The notes under the pieces were generated by a model, which saw only the letters and a program-made list of their open reading frames with translations, searched no databases and was not told the origin of the DNA. The position numbers and the translations under genes are program-made. 64,000 nucleotides of DNA from an uncultured Caulobacterales bacterium (GTDB lineage: Bacteria; Pseudomonadota; Alphaproteobacteria; Caulobacterales; Caulobacteraceae), in contig CAILTK010000072.1 in the NCBI GenBank assembly GCA_903837135.1, positions 44,927 through 108,926 of the forward strand, read 5' to 3'. This document shows, piece by piece, positions 18,545-26,713 of the stretch (position 1 is its first letter; each line of letters starts with the position of its first letter).

Positions 18545-18970
18545 CTACAGCCTCAGCGCGTCCCGGACCGCACTCAGGGCCAGCATCAGCGCGGTATCCG
18601 AATAGGGCTGCGGCGATCCGACGCCCCACACCGGCGCGGGCCAGGCGGCGTCGTCGCTGCGGCGGCCGATCACGTGCACGTGCAGCTGAGGGGTCATATT
18701 GCCGAGGGCGGCGACGTTGAGCTTGGTCACCGGACGCAGCAGGGCCTCGCCCAGCGCGCGTACCGCGCCCATGGCCAGCACCTGCTCGTCCATCAGCCGG
18801 GCGCGATCGGCCGCCTCGAGATGGTCGAGGTCCGACACGCCCGGCCGCCGCGGGACCAGGATCAGCCACGGGAAGCGGGCGTCAGCCTGCAGCCGCACGG
18901 AACAGAGCGCGAGCTCGCCCACCGCGACCGAGGTCGGCTCGAAATCCGCGTGCAGCGTGAACCCGTTCAC
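18545..18970 (-). CDS. HIT family protein
   Basis: 141 residues from a GTG at 18970. The nucleotide-binding triad region reads [10 protein letters not shown] (around residue 95-104), a QxHxH variant of the usual HxHxH. Upstream [19 protein letters not shown] fits the HIT beta strand. Family members hydrolyse or transfer nucleoside monophosphates. The Gln-first variant is typical of this alphaproteobacterial subgroup and has no proven substrate. The gene sits between the MaoC and prolyl-tRNA editing genes with gaps of four and one bases, so it belongs to one transcript. Confidence 0.88.
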   Translation of the reverse strand: MNGFTLHADFEPTSVAVGELALCSVRLQADARFPWLILVPRRPGVSDLDHLEAADRARLMDEQVLAMGAVRALGEALLRPVTKLNVAALGNMTPQLHVHVIGRRSDDAAWPAPVWGVGSPQPYSDTALMLALSAVRDALRL

Positions 18971-18974
18971 CGGC

Positions 18975-20027
18975 TCACGACACGCGGCGGGGGATGGCGG
19001 CCCAGTAGTCGAAGTCGAGCAGGACCTCGGGCGGGAACCCGCCCTTGTCGTCCTTGTCGGGGAAATCCGTGCACGGCCGGTCGGCCGTCGCCACCAGACG
19101 CAGGCGCAGGGCGCCGACCGAGGGCGACAGCTCGGCCTTGTCCAGCACTTCGGACCAGGCGAAGAGGGTCCGTCCGGCGAAGAACGGGTTCACGTGCCGG
19201 CCGGCGTTGATGGCCAGCATCATGCCGGCGTTCTGCAGTCCGTTGAAGGTGAGCGCCCGGGCGGTGGAGATCACCACCCCGCCGTAGATCAGCCGCCGGC
19301 CGCTGGGATCCTTGGCGCGTTCGAACTGGTTGAAATGGACCTTGGCGGTGTTCTGGTAGAGGCGGGTGGCCATTTGCGCCTCGGCCTCCTCCACCGCCAT
19401 GCCGTCCACATGGTCGATCTTCTCGCCGATCGCATAGTCCTCGAAGGCGTGCGGTGCGCCGGCGGCGGCGAAGTCGTAGCCGGAAAAGTCGAGGCCCGGC
19501 GGAATCACAAGATCGGACGCGGCCACGGCCGCCGCGGTCTGTGGAACCTGCTCGGCCGGCGCGGGCGCCGCTTCGTCGCGCTTGCGGACCAGCACCCAGC
19601 GCACATAGCTCAGCACCGCCTCGCCGTCGTTGCGCCCCGTGGTGCGCACATAGACGACCCCCGACTTGCGGTTCGACGTCTCCTTCAGGCCGATCACTTC
19701 GGAGGTGGCGTGCAGGGTCTCGCCCACCGACACCGGGCGCAGGAACCGGCCCTCGGCGTAGCCGAGGTTGGCCACGGCGTTCAGCGAAATGTCCGGCACG
19801 GTCTTGCCGAACACCGTGTGGAACACGAGCAGGGGGTCGAGCGCGGCCTCCACCAGGCCGCAGGCGCGGGCGAACGGGGCGGAGGAATAGAGGACGTGGC
19901 GGCCGCCGTAGAGGGCGGTGTAGAGGGCCTGATCGCCCGTGGTCAGCGTGCGCGGGGTCGCGTGGGTCGGGGTTTCGCCGAGCCGGAAATCCTCGAAGAA
20001 CCGGCCGGGGTCGGTCTTGCCGGCCAT
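18975..20027 (-). CDS. MaoC-like double-hotdog dehydratase, probable mesaconyl-CoA hydratase
   Basis: 350 residues with two hotdog halves (about 10-160 and 200-345) joined by an Ala/Pro-rich linker (165-180). The first half contains the ISLNAVANLGYAEGRF region and the second FNQFERAKDPSGRRLIYGG, the pattern I associate with mesaconyl-CoA (2-methylfumaryl-CoA) hydratase of the ethylmalonyl-CoA pathway. No other gene of that pathway is in the window. The start is the ATG at 20027, one base from the YggT stop. The MaoC fold is certain, the exact substrate moderately so. Confidence 0.78.
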   Translation of the reverse strand: MAGKTDPGRFFEDFRLGETPTHATPRTLTTGDQALYTALYGGRHVLYSSAPFARACGLVEAALDPLLVFHTVFGKTVPDISLNAVANLGYAEGRFLRPVSVGETLHATSEVIGLKETSNRKSGVVYVRTTGRNDGEAVLSYVRWVLVRKRDEAAPAPAEQVPQTAAAVAASDLVIPPGLDFSGYDFAAAGAPHAFEDYAIGEKIDHVDGMAVEEAEAQMATRLYQNTAKVHFNQFERAKDPSGRRLIYGGVVISTARALTFNGLQNAGMMLAINAGRHVNPFFAGRTLFAWSEVLDKAELSPSVGALRLRLVATADRPCTDFPDKDDKGGFPPEVLLDFDYWAAIPRRVS

Positions 20028-20028
20028 C

Positions 20029-20361
20029 TCAGCCGCCCGCGCCCGCCGCCGCGATCTGCACGGCCAGGGGGGCGAGCAGGAGCTTCTGCACCATGCCGCA
20101 CAGGAACAGGAAGATCAGCGGGCTGAAATCGATGCCGGCGATCGACGGCAGGAAGCGGCGGATCGGAAACAGCAGCCGGTCGGAGACGTTCTCGATCAGG
20201 GAGACGATCTGATAGACGGTGCGGTTGCGGATATTGATGATGTCGAAGGCGATCAGCCACGACAACACCACACCGACCACCACGATCAGCTCCAGGAACG
20301 ACAGGATGCCGGACAGCAGCTGCAGCAGGTTGATCAGGAAGGTCGCGAGGAACGGACTCAT
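20029..20361 (-). CDS. YggT family membrane protein
   Basis: 110 residues with two hydrophobic blocks (about 5-38 and 75-105) and the family centre NRTVYQIVSLIENVSDRLLFPIRRFLP (47-73). YggT proteins are inner-membrane proteins linked to osmotic tolerance and cell-division or envelope functions in other bacteria, without a defined mechanism. It is the first gene of the minus-strand run YggT-MaoC-HIT-prolyl-tRNA editing (gaps of 1, 4 and 1 bases), so the promoter should be in the 180 bp between it and tRNA-Ala. Confidence 0.9.
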   Translation of the reverse strand: MSPFLATFLINLLQLLSGILSFLELIVVVGVVLSWLIAFDIINIRNRTVYQIVSLIENVSDRLLFPIRRFLPSIAGIDFSPLIFLFLCGMVQKLLLAPLAVQIAAAGAGG

Positions 20362-20545
20362 GGGGTGGTGGCGCGGCTCCGGCGCCGCTGAAGCGGCGGC
20401 GCTCCGCTTCTAGACCGCGCCTCGACCGCGCCGCAAGCCGCATGCGCGGGCGGACGGAGCGGCGCGGCCCGCGGCGCCCTCGCCCTCGGCCCGTCCTTGC
20501 CTTGACAGGGCCACGCCGCCCGGCCTATCTGCCGCCCCTTCTCCT

Positions 20546-20621
20546 GGGGCCGTAGCTCAGTTGGTAGAGCGCCTCGTTCGCAATGAGGAGGTCAGGGGTT
20601 CGACTCCCCTCGGCTCCACCA
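20546..20621 (+). tRNA. tRNA-Ala, anticodon CGC
   Basis: A full cloverleaf can be drawn. The acceptor is GGGGCCG with CGGCTCC; the D stem is GCTC/GAGC. The anticodon stem is CCTCG/TGAGG with loop TTCGCAA (anticodon CGC, read at 20578-20580), and the T stem is AGGGG/CCCCT with loop TTCGACT. The third acceptor pair is G-T, the G3:U70 pair that AlaRS recognises. The 3' CCA is encoded (20619-20621). It reads GCG codons, abundant in this genome. Confidence 0.97.
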
Positions 20622-20794
20622 GGAGGAAGATCCGCGGGCCTCGCAGCCGCCCCGGCGTCCCATTCTCTCTGAACCCATAGGCGCGGCGTCCCGCGGGCAG
20701 ATCCGACCCACGCGATCGCGCCACGCAGGGTTAATTCGCCAGTAACCACCCCGGCGCACCGGCGATTTACCTAAGCCTCGTATCGTTCCCGAAG

Positions 20795-21724
20795 ATGACT
20801 TCGGATGCGATGACGTCGATCGACCCTCCCCGCCCGCTGACGATGCGTCGCGAGCGCCCCTTCCGCCTGACGCGCAGGCCGGAGGAGCGCGTGCGTCTGC
20901 TCGGCGCGGTGATGGACCTGGTCCGGGCCGAAGAGGTGTTTCATTTCGTCGCCGGGCGTTTGGCGGCGGGCGAGAAGACCCTGGTCGCCAACCACAACCT
21001 GCACAGCCTCTATCTCATCCAGCGCCACGAGCCGATGCGGCGCTTCTTCGAGCGCGCGCACCTGGTCGAGGTCGACTCGATGCCGCTGATCTTCTGGGCC
21101 CGGCTGATGGGGCGCCGGAGCCGCAAGTTCCACCGCTGCACCTATCTCGACTGGCGCGAGGACTTCTGGGCGACGGCGGTCGCCCAGGGCTGGCGGGTGT
21201 TCTTCGTCGGCGGCCGGCCGGCGGTGGCCGAGGCGGCGAGGGCGCGGATCCTGGCGCAATGGCCGGCGGCGACGCTGGAGACGCATTCGGGATATTTCGA
21301 CCACACCCCGGGCTCGCCGGACAGCGAAGCCCTGCTGCAGCGGCTCGACGCCTACAAGCCCGACATCCTGTTCGTGGGCATGGGCATGCCGGTGCAGGAG
21401 GTCTGGCTGCTCGACAACTACGACCGCCTGCCGACCTGCGCCATGTTCCCTCTCGGCGGCGCCTTCGACTACGAAGCCGGTGTGCAGAAGCAGTCTCCGC
21501 GCCTGCTCGGCCAGCTTGGCCTGGAGTGGCTGTTCCGCCTCTACATGGACCCGCGCCGCCTGTTCCACCGCTATTGCGTCGAACCCTGTTACTTGATCTG
21601 GCCGGCGATGCGCGACATCATCAGTCGGTTCGGCGACCGGTCGAATGCTCGCGCGTCGATGTCGCCGCAGGGCGAAACGGCGTCGCCCCGGCTGGCGAAC
21701 CTCAGGTCGGGTTCGGCGCCTTGA
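20795..21724 (+). CDS. WecG/TagA/CpsF family glycosyltransferase (GT26)
   Basis: 309 residues. Family motifs are EVDSMPLIFWARLMG (about 88-104), FFVGGRPAVAEAARARI, and PDILFVGMGMPVQEVWL (about 188-204). The C-terminal GLEWLFRLYMDPRRLFHRY is also conserved in the family. GT26 enzymes transfer N-acetyl-mannosamine(uronic acid)-type sugars to lipid-linked GlcNAc in surface polysaccharide synthesis. In Caulobacter a family member (HfsJ) acts in holdfast production, but no hfs neighbours are seen here, so that link is only a possibility. It follows tRNA-Ala by 173 bp and is monocistronic. Confidence 0.88.
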   Translation: MTSDAMTSIDPPRPLTMRRERPFRLTRRPEERVRLLGAVMDLVRAEEVFHFVAGRLAAGEKTLVANHNLHSLYLIQRHEPMRRFFERAHLVEVDSMPLIFWARLMGRRSRKFHRCTYLDWREDFWATAVAQGWRVFFVGGRPAVAEAARARILAQWPAATLETHSGYFDHTPGSPDSEALLQRLDAYKPDILFVGMGMPVQEVWLLDNYDRLPTCAMFPLGGAFDYEAGVQKQSPRLLGQLGLEWLFRLYMDPRRLFHRYCVEPCYLIWPAMRDIISRFGDRSNARASMSPQGETASPRLANLRSGSAP

Positions 21725-22262
21725 ACCAGGAATCATCGGCCAACGCGATCGGCCTCGTCCTCCGAGCGGCTTGATCCCGCCTCCGCGGGTTACGAATAGT
21801 CGCGACGGACCGGTGGCCGGCCGGGAGGCTATCGGCGATCACGAGCGACGAGCGTTCACTGGTGCGCGACCTCATCCGGCTCCCGGCGGCGCGTTTCGTT
21901 TTCATCAGTCGGTCCCGTCCCCCGACCTGCCGCTTCGCACGGCCCAGCGGCCAAAGGTTGGAAGCGCGGGCGCCTGCGCCGGCGAAGGGCCACATATCCA
22001 CAACAATTATGTCACTCGACCCGGCGATAGTTCCATGCATCGCGACAAAGTTGCACACGGCACTGGCGAACGAAAAATAAAGGCCTACAACTGACGCCCG
22101 ACGATCTTTAGAAATCGGGCCTGGTGAGTAGAGCGATTGCGATAACGGGTGATCCCCTGCGAAGTTGTGCTCAAAATGGGCGTTCGTAACGAGCGCCATG
22201 GACGGTTGTATTTCAACTAAGAGCAGTTAACCGTTTTGTTGAATAACTGAAGAATCAATCTC
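21725..22262. other. 538-bp gap, no convincing gene
   Basis: The stretch becomes less GC-rich from about 21970 on. Open frames on both strands show no family resemblance and no normal codon use. The last 150 bp is AT-richer (for example around 22200-22255) and probably holds the promoter and leader of the winged-helix gene at 22263. A weak imperfect hairpin GCCCGA ... TCGGGC lies near 22093-22120. Nothing else is recognised. Confidence 0.5.
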
Positions 22263-22718
22263 ATGACGCTCAGTGTAGGTAGTTCTCGGCCGCCAATATC
22301 AGAGAGCAGTGATTTTACTGTCACCGAAAGCGCTGGATATACACCCAAGGACGATGCACGCTATTATATTCTAACACGGATATTCCAGTTTCTGGTGCGC
22401 GCACGGCTGAACGTTGCTGGGGACACCGAGCGGCTTTATGTCTATCTTGCAATATTGGTGGCCTCCGGGGTGGAAGCGCGGCGCATGGGGCTGGCCTACG
22501 ACTCGACGAACTGGCCGACCACCAGCCTGAGCGCCCTCTCCATCGCCGAGATGACCGGCATCCCCCGCCAGACGGTCCGGCGCAAGCTGGTGGCCCTCGA
22601 ACACACCGGCATGATCGCGAGCGAGCCGGACGGCGCCTTCCGGTTGGTCGACCGTCCCGCCGAGCTCGACATCGTCAACGAGATCGACGGCTATTTCAGG
22701 CGCCTGAGTCTGTCCTGA
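22263..22718 (+). CDS. Winged-helix transcriptional regulator, unknown targets
   Basis: 151 residues. The segment LSIAEMTGIPRQTVRRKLVALEHTGMIASEPDGAFRLVD (about 95-133) is a clear winged helix-turn-helix of the MarR/IclR-like type: recognition helix RQTVRRKLVALE followed by a GMI...FRL wing. The N-terminal third is polar and the middle (about 35-75) is helical, perhaps for dimerisation. The first 40 codons use more A and T than the surrounding genes, which fits a recently acquired or loosely constrained N terminus. There is no adjacent operon partner, so its targets are unknown. Confidence 0.8.
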   Translation: MTLSVGSSRPPISESSDFTVTESAGYTPKDDARYYILTRIFQFLVRARLNVAGDTERLYVYLAILVASGVEARRMGLAYDSTNWPTTSLSALSIAEMTGIPRQTVRRKLVALEHTGMIASEPDGAFRLVDRPAELDIVNEIDGYFRRLSLS

Positions 22719-23721
22719 TCCGGAACGCGATCCGCGCCGACCAACGCCCCGGCAATATGCAGCCTGGAGTTTGTCCGATTTGATGGACTCAATTCGGCGC
22801 TCGAGATTCTCGTTTTGGGCGCGCGCTCGAACCGAAAGCCCGTTCCCACTATCGACACGCCCTCAAGAGCGCCGCGCGAAAAGCAGGAGCCGGTCTTTCG
22901 CGCCATCTGGAGCAAGATATCCGCCCTTGAGCGGTTCCGTGTAAGGGCGGTTTGCTCTGGGCTCGGCACGCAACGGCGGCGGGCGCCGCCTTGATGGGAC
23001 GCGGTTCGCTGCGGACGAAAAGAGCCGGTCCGAAGGCTTTGCTTGGGTCGGCCGGCGGGGGGGGGCGGCCGGTGGGCCGGTCAGCGGTGCGGCGTTCCGG
23101 GAGCGGCATGGGGGGCGGAGGCGGCGAGGGCCGGGCGGCCCAGCAGCTTCGGCGCCTGGCTGCCCACGAGCGCGAAGACAGACCACAGCACACCTGTGGC
23201 CACCAGGATCAAGAACACCCTGACCACGCCCGGGTACTTCTTGACCTCGGGCTCCGGGTATTGATTGTCCTGACTAGAGCGGAGGCGGAAGTTCATACCC
23301 GATACACCCCAGTTGACGCACGCGGACCTCTGCGAAGAGTCCCGCCAAGACGCTGTCGATCTTCTGAAACGACCGCGCCCGCCGGCTTTACCGACAATCG
23401 TCCTGCGCCCCCGAATTCTTTACTTGAAGACCATGCAGGCCGCCGAAGCGGCCTTATGGAAGCAACGAATCGGGGCGCCGGCGACGTGCGGATCTTGTCA
23501 GATCACACGACCAACTTGCGGGCAGAGCCTACGACCAATGCGCTACGCGACTCCACCTATACATGCAACACGATGACTGGTCACGATGAACGCTCAATTT
23601 GGCCACAGGACCGTGCGTCCGGACCATCCGCGCAAGCTTGGCGCGGGCCGGCGCTTGGCGAGAGCCCGCGGATCGCGGCATATGGCGGCGCAACGCGGCG
23701 ACGCCTCGACCGGACCCTGCC
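22719..23721. other. About 1-kb gap with at most one small gene
   Basis: No conserved coding region is recognised apart from the possible small membrane protein on the minus strand at 23081-23296. Base composition is uneven: a G-run (around 23055-23068) is followed by mixed, less GC-rich sequence at 23270-23600. No tRNA, integrase remnant or hairpin-plus-T-run terminator was found. The last part leads into the amidase gene at 23722. Confidence 0.45.
23081..23296 (-). CDS. Possible small single-pass membrane protein
   Basis: 71 residues from the ATG at 23296. A charged N terminus ending VKKYPGVV is followed by one strong hydrophobic helix (about 24-45, VFLILVATGVLWSVFALVGS) and an Ala/Pro-rich tail. 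The helix is far cleaner than expected by chance, but the upstream ribosome site is weak and no family is recognised. Treated as a tentative gene. Confidence 0.4.
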   Translation of the reverse strand: MNFRLRSSQDNQYPEPEVKKYPGVVRVFLILVATGVLWSVFALVGSQAPKLLGRPALAASAPHAAPGTPHR

Positions 23722-25113
23722 ATGACCAGCGCGCCTGACACCGAAGACCTGCGAGGCCAGACCCTGAGCGCTCTGGCGGACGGGCTGGCGGACGGGCGCT
23801 ATACCAGCCGCGGCCTGGCCGAGGCCTGCCTCGCGCGCATCGCCGCACCGGGGGGCGAGGGCGCGCGGACCTTTCCGCATGGGGTGTCCGAGCAGGTCCT
23901 GGCCGACGCCGACGCGCAGGATCTGCGTCGTCGCGAGGGGCGCGCGCCGTCGCCGTTTGCGGGCGTTCCCATCTCGGTGAAGGACAACATCGATCTCCGG
24001 GGAACGACCACCCGCGTCGGTTCGCACCTGTTCGACGACGATCCGCCGGCGGCCGCGGACGCGCCGGCGGTGGCGCGGCTGCGCGCGGCGGGCTTCGTCA
24101 TCCTCGGCCACACGGCCATGACCGAACTGGCCTTCTCGGGCATGGGTGTGAACCCGCACTATGGGACGCCGGTGAACCCGTCCGCGGAGGGAGACCCGCG
24201 GGTCCCGGGCGGCTCCTCGGCCGGCGCGGCCGCGTCGGTGGGCTATGGCATGGCCGGCGCCGGACTCGGCACCGACACGGGCGGCTCGTGCCGGGTCCCG
24301 GCGGCCTTCTGCGGACTGGTCGGGTTCAAGCCGACGGCCGCGCGGGTTCCGCGCGAGGGGGTTTTCCCCTTGTCGACCACTCTCGACTGCGTCGGATCCA
24401 TCGGCCACAGCGCGCGCTGCTGCGCGACGCTGGACGCCATAATGGCGAGCGAAGCCGAGCCCGACCTGGCGGAGCCGGACCCGGCGCGGCTGAACCTCTG
24501 CGCGCTCGAGGGACCGGTGCTGCAGGACCTGACCCCCACCGTCGCCGCCGCCTATGAGGCGGCCCTGGGCCGCCTTGGCGCGGCCGGCGTGCGGCTGGAG
24601 CGGCGCCCGATCGAAGCCCTGTCGGCCGTCGGCCGCATCAACGCCCTCGGCGGCTTCTCCTCCGCCGAGATCTACGCCCGGCTCAAGGACCGGCTGCAGG
24701 TCGATTCGGGCCTGGTCGATCCCCGCGTGCTGCGCCGGATCATGCTGGGCGCGCAGCAGACGCCGGAGGATTACGCCGGCTACAAAGCCGAACGCGCACG
24801 CCTGCTGGTGGAGGCCGGCGAGGCGCTCGACCGGTTCGATGCGGTGGTCCTGCCGACCACGCCGATCGAGGCCCCGCGCTTCGCGGATCTGGAGACCGAC
24901 GAGGCCTACTTCCGGCTCAACGGCCTGTCCCTGCGCAACGCCATGATCGCAAACATGCTGAACCGCCCCGCCATCAGTATTCCCTGCCAGCCGCAGGGGG
25001 CCCTGCCGGTGGGCTTCATGCTGATGGGCCGCCCGGGTGAAGACCGCGCGCTCCTGGCGATCGCCGCCGCCGTGGAGACGGTGGTGCGGGGCCAGTCGAC
25101 GGCGCCCGATTAA
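23722..25113 (+). CDS. Amidase signature family hydrolase (cytosolic)
   Basis: 463 residues from the ATG at 23722, with no signal peptide. The Ser-cisSer-Lys triad is complete: K87 in ISVKDNID, the GGSS serines (165-166) in VPGGSSAGAAAS, and S189 in GTDTGGS. The C-terminal half includes PTTPIEAPRF and ISIPCQPQGALPVGFMLMGRPGED, typical of the family. Substrates range from amino acid amides and aryl amides to nitrile-derived amides and cannot be read from sequence. It is followed 78 bp later by a dioxygenase gene on the same strand, which may be co-transcribed. Confidence 0.9.
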   Translation: MTSAPDTEDLRGQTLSALADGLADGRYTSRGLAEACLARIAAPGGEGARTFPHGVSEQVLADADAQDLRRREGRAPSPFAGVPISVKDNIDLRGTTTRVGSHLFDDDPPAAADAPAVARLRAAGFVILGHTAMTELAFSGMGVNPHYGTPVNPSAEGDPRVPGGSSAGAAASVGYGMAGAGLGTDTGGSCRVPAAFCGLVGFKPTAARVPREGVFPLSTTLDCVGSIGHSARCCATLDAIMASEAEPDLAEPDPARLNLCALEGPVLQDLTPTVAAAYEAALGRLGAAGVRLERRPIEALSAVGRINALGGFSSAEIYARLKDRLQVDSGLVDPRVLRRIMLGAQQTPEDYAGYKAERARLLVEAGEALDRFDAVVLPTTPIEAPRFADLETDEAYFRLNGLSLRNAMIANMLNRPAISIPCQPQGALPVGFMLMGRPGEDRALLAIAAAVETVVRGQSTAPD

Positions 25114-25191
25114 GCGGCGGGCGCGGCGTAGGATGCTGCGGAGGCGCGGCCCGCGCTTTACCGCGGCGCTTCTGCCGCGCACACCGAGCTC

Positions 25192-25848
25192 ATGGTGCTG
25201 CTCGACGACGCCCCGGTGCTCGACAAGACCGCCCTGATCGGCGGGTGCGCGCGCCTGCCGCTCCCGGTCGACGCGGAGCGCCTGCGCCGCGAGGTGGAGG
25301 CCCTGCCGGACGCGACGTGGGACTCGCCCGGCGACCGGGTCGGCGTGCACCGCGCCGCCGGCGCCGTGTTCCTGCGCGGCCATGCTCCCGCCGAGGGCGA
25401 CAAGCCGATCGACGACCGGCCGGCGCTCGGCGCCCTACCCTACGCCAGGACCCTGCTCGAGAGCCTCGGCGCGCCGCCGCTGCGCTGCCTTCTGGCCCGG
25501 CTGCCGGGCGGCGCGCTGATCCCGCCGCACGCCGACCAGGGCCCCTATTTCGAGCGGACCCTTCGGATCCACATTCCGGTGATCAGCCATCCCAAGCTGT
25601 GGATGATGTGCGACGGGCTGAGCTACGTCATGGCGCCCGGCGAGGTGTGGGCGCTGAACAATTCGCTGCGGCACGCGGTGTGGAACGCCCACCCGTCGCA
25701 GGCGCGCACGCACATGATCTGCGATGTACTACTGAGCCCGGCGTTGGAGGCGCTGCTGGCGCGCGGCGAGCGCGGCCTCGGCCGGCGCGTGGACCACGTG
25801 GACCAGGAGATCGCCGCCCGCACCGCGCGGCGGGCCGTGCGGGCCTGA
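25192..25848 (+). CDS. Aspartyl/asparaginyl beta-hydroxylase-like Fe(II)/2-oxoglutarate dioxygenase
   Basis: 218 residues. The double-stranded beta-helix motifs are visible: HxD in LIPPHADQGPYF (H113, D115), the strand RIHIPV, the distal His in NNSLRHAVWN (H161), and R172 for 2-oxoglutarate binding. The family (PF05118-like) hydroxylates Asp/Asn side chains in proteins or free or carrier-bound amino acids. No transmembrane segment or partner domain is present, so a small-molecule or peptide substrate is likely. A second, only distantly similar member lies at 34934. Function beyond the fold is unknown. Confidence 0.82.
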   Translation: MVLLDDAPVLDKTALIGGCARLPLPVDAERLRREVEALPDATWDSPGDRVGVHRAAGAVFLRGHAPAEGDKPIDDRPALGALPYARTLLESLGAPPLRCLLARLPGGALIPPHADQGPYFERTLRIHIPVISHPKLWMMCDGLSYVMAPGEVWALNNSLRHAVWNAHPSQARTHMICDVLLSPALEALLARGERGLGRRVDHVDQEIAARTARRAVRA

Positions 25849-25858
25849 CCGCGTCGGC

Positions 25859-26461
25859 TCAGGAGCGGTCCGCGCGGGCCTGGGCCGTCTCGATGGCGTC
25901 GATGGCGTCCTTGAGGTCGGCGGCCTCGCGGCAGCCGCCGCCGCACTTGGCCGCCCGGGCCTTCAGCGCCGCCAGCTGCAGGCTGGCCTTGCCGGGCTGG
26001 CCGAGCTTGAGGTCGGTGATCGCCAGTTCGCGCGCCGCGAGGATCTGCTTGGGATTCCACTTCAGCGCCCGTTCGAACGCGTCCTTCCCGCCCGCGAGAT
26101 CGCCGAGACCGAGGTCGGCGACGCCCAGGGCGTAGAGCACGTCCGAGTTGGTGGGCGACAGGTAGAGCACCTTGTCGAACTCCACCCGCGCCGTCTTGAA
26201 GTCCCCGGCCTTGAGCGCGGCGGCGCCCTTGCGGAACTCCACGTTCGGATCGTAGGCCGGATGATCCGGGAAGGCCGAACACAGGGTCGCGCCCGACTGG
26301 CAGTCGGCCCGCGGCACGCATCCGCCGCCGCTGCATATGCCGGGCGTGCTGCTGCTGGAGGGGGCCCCGCTCCCGGCCTGGGCCAGCGCCGGCCGCGGGG
26401 CGCCCAGCATCAGGCCGGCGGCGACGGCCAGGAGGCTCAGGCCGGATCGGTAAGCGCGCAT
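25859..26461 (-). CDS. Exported TPR-repeat protein
   Basis: 200 residues with a signal peptide (about 1-27, ending ALAQA). A short Cys-containing linker (CSGGGCVPRADC, about 43-54) and at least two TPR motifs (about 75-150) follow. A further Cys pair lies in AAKCGGGCREA near 170. The Cys pattern suggests disulfides or a metal/cofactor site in the periplasm. It is convergent with the dioxygenase gene (10-bp gap). No specific family function is recognised. Confidence 0.8.
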   Translation of the reverse strand: MRAYRSGLSLLAVAAGLMLGAPRPALAQAGSGAPSSSSTPGICSGGGCVPRADCQSGATLCSAFPDHPAYDPNVEFRKGAAALKAGDFKTARVEFDKVLYLSPTNSDVLYALGVADLGLGDLAGGKDAFERALKWNPKQILAARELAITDLKLGQPGKASLQLAALKARAAKCGGGCREAADLKDAIDAIETAQARADRS

Positions 26462-26713
26462 GGGATCCTCACGAACGACGGGGTTTCGGCCCGCCGATGC
26501 AGACTATCATGGGCGGTCAAGGTCAAGTCGGCGTGCGCCGGCCCGGCGCAGGCGATGCCCCGCCGTACAGCGGGGCCGTCGGTTGGCTGAAAAACATGCA
26601 GCGGCGTCGAATAGCCAGGGGCGCCCCCCATCCAGGCGGGTTGACCCCCACGGCGCCCATGGCCCGTATCGCCCGCGGCCGTGATCACGGCCGCTGAGAC
26701 CAGGGAGGGGCGA

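Noticed and set aside
21702..22199. A 165-codon minus-strand frame in the gap after the glycosyltransferase
   Set aside because: It overlaps the 3' end of that gene, changes composition midway and shows no domain or ribosome site.
22205..22262. TTAA-containing sequence before the winged-helix gene as a possible CtrA box
   Set aside because: The spacing does not give TTAA-N7-TTAA; only one half-site is present.
20546..23721. A tRNA-Ala-anchored genomic island
   Set aside because: No integrase gene and no second copy of the tRNA 3' end were found to the right, and the glycosyltransferase between has normal composition. Only the weak-composition observation is kept.
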